From assembly GCA_017535315.1 (NCBI GenBank), contig JAFXUD010000002.1:62001-126000 (forward strand): DNA of 64,000 bases, in the 5' to 3' direction. The notes under the pieces were generated by a model. It saw only the letters and a program-made list of their open reading frames with translations, was not told the DNA's origin and did no database searches. The first letter of the stretch is position 1; each line of letters starts with the position of its first letter. Both the position numbers and the translations under genes were made by a program. Positions 42,816 to 49,054 of this stretch are shown one piece after another. Source of the DNA: Victivallales bacterium. Lineage in GTDB: Bacteria; Verrucomicrobiota; Lentisphaeria; Oligosphaerales; Oligosphaeraceae.

Positions 42816-42851
42816 AAAAAAGCCCCGAAGTGAACACTTCGGGGCTTTTTA
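42816..42851 (-). terminator. Intrinsic terminator of tRNA-Ser
   Basis: AGCCCCGAAGTG and CACTTCGGGGCT form a strong stem flanked by A-runs on the left and T-runs on the right, so it can work in both directions. It lies 11 bases after the tRNA 3' end on the minus strand. Confidence 0.88.
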
Positions 42852-42861
42852 AATACAAAAC

Positions 42862-42953
42862 TGGCGGAGAGGGGGGGATTTGAACCCCCGGTACGGTGTT
42901 ACCCGTACGACGGTTTAGCAAACCGCTGCCTTCGGCCACTCAGCCACCTCTCC
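42862..42953 (-). tRNA. tRNA-Ser (anticodon GCU)
   Basis: On the minus strand the 92-base sequence folds as a class II tRNA: acceptor arms GGAGAGG and CCTCTCC, D-arm GGCTGAGTGGCCGAAGGC, anticodon loop TTGCTAA with anticodon GCT, a long variable arm GTACGGGTAACACCGTAC, T-arm GGGTTCAAATCCC, then G and an encoded CCA. It reads AGC/AGU serine codons. The long variable arm confirms a serine tRNA. Confidence 0.97.
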
Positions 42954-43052
42954 AGCACGATTATAAAATGAAATAGCAGTTAATAATATACTATGAAACG
43001 ACCCTATGTCAAATGATGAGCTGTTTTTTTGTCGCTCAAGCGTGATTTTTCG

Positions 43053-43202
43053 GTAATTCCTCACCTATTGATAAGCGCCGTGGGCGCGAGCGAAACCCAC
43101 GGGCAGGCGATACCCCCAGTTCCTTTGCGCCGTGCCGCGTAGCGTAGCGAAGCAGCAAGGCGCAAAAAAGCCAGCGGGAATTATCAATTGCTGAGGGATT
43201 AC
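43053..43202. repeat. About 150-bp palindromic element, family CCTCAGC/ATTGATAA, copy B
   Basis: This is the reverse-orientation copy of 15828-15977: GTAATTCCTCACCTATTGAT at one end, TTATCAATTGCTGAGGGATT at the other, with the same GCCGTGGGCGC and CAGTTCCTTTGCGCCGTGCC interior. Here the inverted ends extend out to GTAATTCC/GGGATTAC. Confidence 0.75.
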
Positions 43203-43252
43203 GGCATCGCAAGTGCGCTGGGGATTGGGCGTATTTTCCGACGGCGAGACAC

Positions 43253-43406
43253 TAATACTCCTAACTTAAAAGGGACTGGAGGGACGGGAGAGACGGGAGG
43301 GACAGCGAAATGGCGCTAGGTCTTCTTTTTTGTCGCTCCTGTCGCTCCTGTCGCTCCCGTCGCTCCCGTCGCTCCCGTCCCATTAGGCGTTAATTCAGGA
43401 TTATTA
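43253..43406. repeat. Purine/pyrimidine palindromic element with 9-bp tandem units, copy 1
   Basis: The outer ends TAATACTCCTAA and TTCAGGATTATTA are inverted. The left arm is purine-rich with a 9-base rhythm (GGGACGGGA, GAGACGGGA). The right arm holds five perfect 9-base repeats (GTCGCTCCT twice, GTCGCTCCC three times) at 43332-43376. Related copies are at 44379-44457 (right arm only) and 56624-56757. Confidence 0.8.
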
Positions 43407-43445
43407 GCGAGATACCGTCGCCACACCCTGCACCGTCGCTACTCC

Positions 43446-44351
43446 CTAATTGCCAGCGGGCTTGAACAAGCCGATGGTGGTTAGGTCGCGGTCTGTAAGC
43501 AGCAGGTTCAGGCCTTGTCTGGCGGCCTTTGTCGTCACGTGCTTCTGGAGTTTAGGCTGGGTGGGGTATTCGATGAGCACGACGAACAAGCCCTTTGCCT
43601 GGGCTTTCTTCAGGTTATGCACAGCTTCGGCGGACTCGTGTTCGCTGAGTGCCTTTTTACCGTCCGAAAACACATCCTCGGCACCGATGCCATCCAGGGA
43701 GCGCATGAAGGCTTCATCGTCGAAAAGCGCTTGCGCATTCTGCTGGATGACCATGAACTGCGGTGATTTCTGCTTTGCGTGCCTGGCAAGTGCCTGGACA
43801 AAGGCCTTCATATCCTGCCTGTAGGTTCGCCCTGTTTGGGGGTTGACACAGTTGTCCTTGCCCTTTTCGAAGAACTCGTAGCCATCGACGATGTCCAGAT
43901 AAACGCCGTCGAAGCCCTGCGCCAGAATGGTGTCCAGGTAGGTTTGAATAATCTTCTGCCACTCCAGGTTCCAGTACCGTACGTGGAAGTTTCCCTTCCA
44001 TTCGCGGTTTTCTTCCAACAGGAAAGAAGGTCGCCTTCCATGGCTCCACTCCTGCTTCCAGTATGGGCGGTAGTTTTCCGCCTCGCCGATGGAAAGGTAG
44101 GCGAGGATTTTCCGTCGGCTGTTGCTCTTCTTCATCGAACTGATCTCATTCGGGCACCATTCACCTGACTCCTCACCGTCAAACGAGTAGTCGATGACCA
44201 CGATGTCGCGGTGACTTTCGTTGATTCTGCGGATAAACGCCTCCTTGCTTTTCGCGAACTTCTCCGCCTGAAGGATATAGGCAAAGGAGGGGGCAGCGTT
44301 TGCAAACAGCGGAGTCGCCAGTATAAGGATGAGGAGAAGTGCTGTGGTCAT
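43446..44351 (-). CDS. GH114-like (endo-alpha-1,4-polygalactosaminidase/TM1410) secreted TIM-barrel protein
   Basis: A signal peptide (LLLILILATPLFANA) precedes a TIM barrel with the GH114/TM1410 motifs: DIVVIDYSFDG, ILAYLSIGEAENYRPYWK, GFDGVYLDIVDGYEFF and a late LLLTDRDL. Members cleave galactosaminogalactan-type polymers or are uncharacterised; some are misannotated as cysteinyl-tRNA synthetases. The acidic residues of YLDIVD and IGEAE are the candidate catalytic ones. It follows the deacetylase-like gene on the same strand, which may point to work on amino-sugar glycans. Confidence 0.8.
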   Translation of the reverse strand: MTTALLLILILATPLFANAAPSFAYILQAEKFAKSKEAFIRRINESHRDIVVIDYSFDGEESGEWCPNEISSMKKSNSRRKILAYLSIGEAENYRPYWKQEWSHGRRPSFLLEENREWKGNFHVRYWNLEWQKIIQTYLDTILAQGFDGVYLDIVDGYEFFEKGKDNCVNPQTGRTYRQDMKAFVQALARHAKQKSPQFMVIQQNAQALFDDEAFMRSLDGIGAEDVFSDGKKALSEHESAEAVHNLKKAQAKGLFVVLIEYPTQPKLQKHVTTKAARQGLNLLLTDRDLTTIGLFKPAGN

Positions 44352-44378
44352 GGAGAATCTCTATGGTGTTGAAAGGGC

Positions 44379-44457
44379 ATGGCATCAGGTACTTCGTTAC
44401 GTTGCTCCCGTCTTTCCCGTCACTCCCGTCTCATCAGGTGTTAATTCAGGGGTATTA
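44379..44457. repeat. Purine/pyrimidine palindromic element, copy 2 (right arm only)
   Basis: ATGGCATCAGGTACTTCG followed by CTCCCGT repeats and TTAATTCAGGGGTATTA matches bases 56681-56757 of copy 3. The purine-rich left arm is missing. It lies between the GH114-like and deacetylase-like genes. Confidence 0.7.
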
Positions 44458-44481
44458 GCGAGCCGCCATTGCCCCCCATCG

Positions 44482-45606
44482 TTACAGCCCCCAGGCTGTA
44501 TTACCGAAGATACCATGGGTAAAGAAGACGGGTTTGTAGCCTGATTCGGTGGCGTGTCGGCAGGCGTGTTCGATGCGTTGCAGGTGGTCGGGAAGGTAGT
44601 GGTGGTAGGTCGGATAGGAGTACTGCTCGTGGGAAAGTAGCGCGAAGGCCGTGTTGTAGTACGGGTTGTGGATGAAAAGACAGTCGATCTCCGACTCGAT
44701 CTTCTTTAGCGGCGTCAGGTTGCAGATAAGCGCATCGGGAAAGAGGAAGAAGTCGTGGAAGCGGTCGTAGAAGACCAGATGCGTTGCAACGTATTCGGAG
44801 ACATCCTTCTCGTAGAAGAGGTTAACGTCACAGTAGCGGGTCTGCCTACCAGTTGCATCGCGTTCCCCCTCGATGATGAAGGAGGCGGTATTGACACGCA
44901 TTCCGCGTTCGCGCAGCACGCGGAAGGTATTGGGCGGCTGCATCGCCCAGTGGATATTGGTCGGCGCGATAAGTGTCTTTTCGCCAGCAAAGCGGATGAT
45001 TTCCGAGGCGATGAGGTCGTAGTCAGCCGCAAGTTTTTCGGCGGTGGCATGCTGATAGGGGCGTCCAGGGAACTCCGAGTAGGAGTGGAAGGCGAGCCGC
45101 AACCAGTTGGAATTGTCCTCGAATTCGGCTTTGTAGCAGTCGGGGAAATCCTTCATCTCGAAGCCATGATGGTCGTCTCGGTAGAAGCAGTTGAGGGTGA
45201 AGCAGGTGCCATATTTGCGGTTGATGTTTTGCAGGGTCTTCAGGTAGAAGTGGTCGAAAAGCGAACTGGGGCGCTCCCGCGCGATTTCCGTCAGAAAGAA
45301 GCTGTTGTCGTCAAGGGCGAAGTTATAGCGCTTGAAGGCTTTCTTGTCCCAGACCAGCGTGATAGTCTGGGAGAGTTCACCGTATTGCGAGGAGGCGCGG
45401 ACTGTTACCTCGTTGATGCGTTTCGTCAGGCGCGCTGTCCCCGTGAACTGTCGGTCCATGCGGTCGGCGGGTACACCATCGATGGTGACAAATGCACGCG
45501 GATCCGCCAGACCTTGGATTGGGATTTCGAGAGCCTCGTCGGTCTCCCGTCCAAACGAGTAGTCCAGGACGGCCCCGCTTCGTATATTGCTTAATTCTAA
45601 CAACAT
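44482..45606 (-). CDS. Polysaccharide-deacetylase-like (NodB-fold) protein
   Basis: The 374-residue protein has an N-terminal beta domain (1-90, with DGVPADRMD) and then a region like carbohydrate esterase 4 barrels: YNFALDDNSFFL, a His in LAFHSYSEFP, ALICNLTPL and a C-terminal FFTHGIFG. The CE4 D-D and H-x3-H motifs are only partly matched, so catalysis is uncertain. There is no signal peptide. It is 2 bases after ligA, probably by operon expansion rather than shared function. Confidence 0.5.
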   Translation of the reverse strand: MLLELSNIRSGAVLDYSFGRETDEALEIPIQGLADPRAFVTIDGVPADRMDRQFTGTARLTKRINEVTVRASSQYGELSQTITLVWDKKAFKRYNFALDDNSFFLTEIARERPSSLFDHFYLKTLQNINRKYGTCFTLNCFYRDDHHGFEMKDFPDCYKAEFEDNSNWLRLAFHSYSEFPGRPYQHATAEKLAADYDLIASEIIRFAGEKTLIAPTNIHWAMQPPNTFRVLRERGMRVNTASFIIEGERDATGRQTRYCDVNLFYEKDVSEYVATHLVFYDRFHDFFLFPDALICNLTPLKKIESEIDCLFIHNPYYNTAFALLSHEQYSYPTYHHYLPDHLQRIEHACRHATESGYKPVFFTHGIFGNTAWGL

Positions 45607-45608
45607 AG

Positions 45609-47414
45609 TTATAGTGCCCAGAACTGTTCTTCAGAGAGGATGGTCACGCCCATCTTGCGTGCTTTGACTACCTTCGAAGAGGTGGAATTGGGGTCGGCGA
45701 CGACGAGGTATTTGGTGGTGGAGGTGACTGCATCCACGGGGACGAGTCCCTTTTCGCGGGCGGCCTGGTGCATCTCGGAACGCGGGCGGGTGGATTTGCC
45801 CGTGAAGCAGATTGCATCGCCTTCGGGTGCGGGAGCGGACTGGCTCAGCTCGAACTCCTTGCGCAACTCCTGGATGTAGGCCTGCTTCTCCACGAGTCCC
45901 TCGCTGATGCGTTTCGCCATCACCTCGCCGATGCCATTGGCGCGAAGCAGTTGCGCGATGGTAAGGCCGCCGATGATTTCATCGACGCTGTAGATTTTCA
46001 GCAGCTCCTCGCTGGCCTTTTTCCCCAGTTCAGGGACATTCAGCGCCGTAAGAAAAAGCTCTGGTGTGCAGCGGCGCGCTTTTTCGATTTCATCCATAAT
46101 GGCGGTGATGCGGGTTTTCCCGAAACCTTCCTGCCCCACGAGCAGCGAACCGTCAAGTCGCATGAAACCGAGGAAGTCACGGATGCCCGTGATGTCCATA
46201 ATGGCTCGCACAATCTCCTTGCCGATGCCGAACATGCCCACGGTCATCACGCTGAAGTAGAGTTGGTTCAACTGCTGCTCACCACATTCGGGGTTGCGGC
46301 AGAAGAGGTTGGCTCCATCGCGCACCAGTTTGCTGCCGCAGACGGGGCAGTCGGTGATGGCCGTTGGGGCGGCTTCTCCAACCTCCAGCACCTCCGCCAG
46401 GTAGGGGATGACGTCGCCCGCGCGCTCCACACGCACCTTGGAGCCGACGCGAATGCCACCGCTGAGGATGCCTGGCTGTCCGTCCAGCGTGTCAATAACG
46501 GGGACCTTCACGTTGGTGACCGTCACGCCGCCGATGTCGCGCGGCTCAATCTGCGCCGTGGCGGCGAGTGTTCCGCGCTTGCCGATGCTCAGCGTGAACC
46601 CCGTGACCACGCTCTCCACCGACTCGTTTGTGAACTTCAACGCCATGGCCCCGCGCGGGTGGTGCTCCGTATAGCCTAGCGATTCCGCGTAGGTGGCATC
46701 CTGCAGACGGACGACGATGCCATCCATCGGGTAGTCCAGTTGCTCGATGCTGTGCTGGATGCCATCCCATTTTTCAGCGAACTCATTGAGTTTCAGGGGG
46801 TGTGTATTGGTCTCGTAATCGACGAAGGTCAGACGTGCGCCCTGCTTCAGGTAGAACTCGACGCCGTCGTTGGCGACGATGCCCGCCACGGCGTTGCGGC
46901 TGTTCTTGAAGGGGGTACCTGCCTTGGTCAGCACATGGCTGTACATGGTCTCGAAGGCACTGTTGCGTATGACGATTTCGCCGAGGATGCCGTCGCGCTT
47001 CTCCGACTCGATGTCGATGATGGCCAATTTATCGGTGATGTTCACGCCCACGCGTCCGTCGCCGCGCGTCACCAGCACGCCATGTTCAAGTTTGCCAGAG
47101 ATTCCATCGTACTTGGGTTGCACAAGGAATGGCTCGTCCTGCGTGCGTGCCACCTTTGCCATCCACTGGCGCAGTGATTCCTTCGTATAGACCTTGTCCA
47201 GGCTGAGCATCGGCTTGGTATGGACGATTTTCTCGCCAGCTGCTGCGGGTGCCTCCACCTTTTTCAGCAGGGGGTTCTGCGGGTCCCAACTGCGGAGGGT
47301 TTCGACGAGGCGGTCATATTCCACATCGCTGATTTCAGGCGTTCCCTTTTGCCAGTAGAGGTCGTTATGGTGACGTATCTGCTCTTCGAGATGGCTGATG
47401 AAGTTTTCGCTCAT
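45609..47414 (-). CDS. ligA: NAD-dependent DNA ligase
   Basis: LigA seals nicks using NAD. The 601 residues show the N-terminal Ia domain (HNDLYWQKGTPEISDVEYD), the adenylation motif VQPKYDGIS with the catalytic Lys, RGDGRVGVNIT, DGIVVRLQD and ALKF motifs, an OB fold, a four-Cys zinc finger (CPVCGSKL...FCRNPEC), helix-hairpin-helix repeats and a C-terminal BRCT domain (AICFTGKSTRPRSEM onward). It is about 70 residues shorter than the usual 670, mainly in linkers, with all domains kept. It lies 8 bases downstream of the deaminase-like gene. Confidence 0.93.
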   Translation of the reverse strand: MSENFISHLEEQIRHHNDLYWQKGTPEISDVEYDRLVETLRSWDPQNPLLKKVEAPAAAGEKIVHTKPMLSLDKVYTKESLRQWMAKVARTQDEPFLVQPKYDGISGKLEHGVLVTRGDGRVGVNITDKLAIIDIESEKRDGILGEIVIRNSAFETMYSHVLTKAGTPFKNSRNAVAGIVANDGVEFYLKQGARLTFVDYETNTHPLKLNEFAEKWDGIQHSIEQLDYPMDGIVVRLQDATYAESLGYTEHHPRGAMALKFTNESVESVVTGFTLSIGKRGTLAATAQIEPRDIGGVTVTNVKVPVIDTLDGQPGILSGGIRVGSKVRVERAGDVIPYLAEVLEVGEAAPTAITDCPVCGSKLVRDGANLFCRNPECGEQQLNQLYFSVMTVGMFGIGKEIVRAIMDITGIRDFLGFMRLDGSLLVGQEGFGKTRITAIMDEIEKARRCTPELFLTALNVPELGKKASEELLKIYSVDEIIGGLTIAQLLRANGIGEVMAKRISEGLVEKQAYIQELRKEFELSQSAPAPEGDAICFTGKSTRPRSEMHQAAREKGLVPVDAVTSTTKYLVVADPNSTSSKVVKARKMGVTILSEEQFWAL

Positions 47415-47422
47415 GGCTTTTC

Positions 47423-48664
47423 CTATAGCATGGCCGCGTATTCGGTGGCCTTGTCAATGATTTCGTTTTCCCCAGGCACCTGGCGGTTTTGCATCAGGAT
47501 TCTGCCATCGCAGATGACGGTGTTGACGCAACTTGAATCGGCGGAATAGACAAGGTTGGAGAGGAGGTTGTGGGAGGGCACGAGGCAGGGAGTGTGCGCG
47601 TCCAGCAGCATGAGGTCCGCCAGTTTGCCTGGGGCGATCTCGCCTGCGTCCAATCCAAAGGCATTCGCCCCATTGCGCGTGGCGGCCGTAAAGATCTCCT
47701 CGGCGGTGCAGGCGGTAGTTGTCTGCGCAGATAGCTCGGCGGTGATGGCCGCCGCCTTCATTTCGTCGAACATGGAGAGGGAGTTGTTGGAGGCGTTTCC
47801 GTCCGTTCCGATGGTCACATTTACGCCCGCATCGGACATCTTGCGGAAGGGCATCAGCCCCGAGAGCAGCTTCATGTTGCTGCATGGGTTGAAGGCGATT
47901 GCCGCCTTGCGGGCAGCCATGAGCTGCATGTCGCTGTCGGTGAGGTGAACGGCGTGCGCGGCGACCACTTTCTCCGAGAGGAAGCCGAGGCTGTCGAGGT
48001 ATTCCACGGGGGTCATGCCGTTGTGGTCTGCTTTGCACTGCTCCACTTCGCCCTGCGTCTCCGAGAGGTGGATGCTGATTTTCAGGTTTTCGCGGCTGGC
48101 GAAATCCGCCAGTTTTGCGAGTGTCTCGCCGCAGACGGTGTAGATGGCGTGGGGCGCTAGGGTCAGCGTGATGGTCTTCGGCAGTTTCGCGCGGTTCGCC
48201 CAGATGGCCTCATTGTTCTGGCGGATGAGTTCGGCGTTGGGCGAGGCCTCCAGCGTGGTCATGCCGATGGCGGCGCGCATGCCCATTTCGCGGACAGCGT
48301 CGGCTATGCGCTGCGGGAAGAAGTACATGTCGTTGAAGAAGACCGTCCCCGACTTGATCATCTCCAGGCAGGCAAGCTTGGTGCCCCAGTAGATGTGCTC
48401 TGCGCCCATCTTCGCCTCGGCTGGCCAGATGTGCTTCTGGAGCCACTCCATCAACTCCAGGTTGTCAGCGTAACCGCGCAGCAAGGACATCGCCGCATGG
48501 GTGTGGGTGTTGTAGAAGGCTGGCACCGCGATGAGTTCCCTGCCGTCGATGATCTGGTCGGCGGCTGCGGTCAGTTTCTCGCCGATGGCGGCGATGCGGC
48601 TGCCTTCTATGAGGATGTCGCTTCTCTTCTGGTTCAGTTGGACTTGCTGTATAAAAATGCTCAT
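47423..48664 (-). CDS. MTA/SAH-deaminase-like amidohydrolase
   Basis: The 413-residue cyclic-amidohydrolase has the zinc ligands of the MtaD/TrzN/ATZ group: NTHTHAAMSLLRGYAD, LAPHAIYTV, SIHLSET, AAHAVHLTD and IGTDGNASNN, plus the N- and C-terminal beta sandwich. The family deaminates 5-methylthioadenosine, S-adenosylhomocysteine or related purines. Purine deamination is the likely role, but triazine or guanine substrates cannot be ruled out. It is the first gene of the unit with ligA. Confidence 0.85.
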   Translation of the reverse strand: MSIFIQQVQLNQKRSDILIEGSRIAAIGEKLTAAADQIIDGRELIAVPAFYNTHTHAAMSLLRGYADNLELMEWLQKHIWPAEAKMGAEHIYWGTKLACLEMIKSGTVFFNDMYFFPQRIADAVREMGMRAAIGMTTLEASPNAELIRQNNEAIWANRAKLPKTITLTLAPHAIYTVCGETLAKLADFASRENLKISIHLSETQGEVEQCKADHNGMTPVEYLDSLGFLSEKVVAAHAVHLTDSDMQLMAARKAAIAFNPCSNMKLLSGLMPFRKMSDAGVNVTIGTDGNASNNSLSMFDEMKAAAITAELSAQTTTACTAEEIFTAATRNGANAFGLDAGEIAPGKLADLMLLDAHTPCLVPSHNLLSNLVYSADSSCVNTVICDGRILMQNRQVPGENEIIDKATEYAAML

Positions 48665-49054
48665 AAACTCGTTTTCCCTGCTTGTTATCCTAAGAGGTTA
48701 TTTAATTGAGGTAATTTCAAAACTATCATCGAAATGCGCGTTGACATGAACAGATTGGCGTTGGCAACGCCTCTCGCCGCACGAAAGTGCGGCTTCGAGC
48801 CGTTGCCTTAGCCACTGCGCCCATCTCTTAGCGCATTTTGCGCTAGTTTTGAAAATACCTCAATTACCTCCAATGTTTCAACGCCATGCTAAAAAGATAT
48901 AGTCATTTTCACCGTTTTCAAGCAGAAACAACGGGATTAGTTGAACTCCTGGAAATTTGGGTTATTTTAGAGGTGATTTCAAAACCATCATCGAAATGTT
49001 CCATTGTAATTATCTCTTTAACAAATGTCATTATCATTCAAGGAAACGGCATTC
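48665..49054. other. Divergent intergenic region with two GAGGTAATT-family copies
   Basis: The 390 bases between divergent genes hold the full palindromic element at 48704-48865 and a left-half copy at 48969-48998 (AGAGGTGATTTCAAAACC, then ATCATCGAAATG). The promoters of both neighbouring genes must lie within or next to them. No gene is seen. Confidence 0.65.
48704..48865. repeat. Full-length GAGGTAATTTCAAAACTA palindromic element
   Basis: The ends AATTGAGGTAATTTCAAAAC and TTTTGAAAATACCTCAATT are inverted. The interior carries hairpins GGCGTTGGCAACGCC and CCGCACGAAAGTGCGG. Partial copies are at 11988-12039, 27734-27784, 48969-48998 and 8570-8585. There is no coding capacity. Confidence 0.8.

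Larger units (their letters stand above)
42954..43445. other. Intergenic region made largely of two palindromic elements
   Basis: Upstream of tRNA-Ser lie about 100 AT-rich bases (probable tRNA promoter region). Then come the two repeat elements at 43053-43202 and 43253-43406, only 50 bases apart. No reading frame is supported. Confidence 0.65.

Noticed and set aside
43332-43376. GTCGCTCCY repeats as a CRISPR or coding repeat
   Set aside because: Nine-base units without spacers, inside an inverted-end element that recurs elsewhere, and no frame with protein character.
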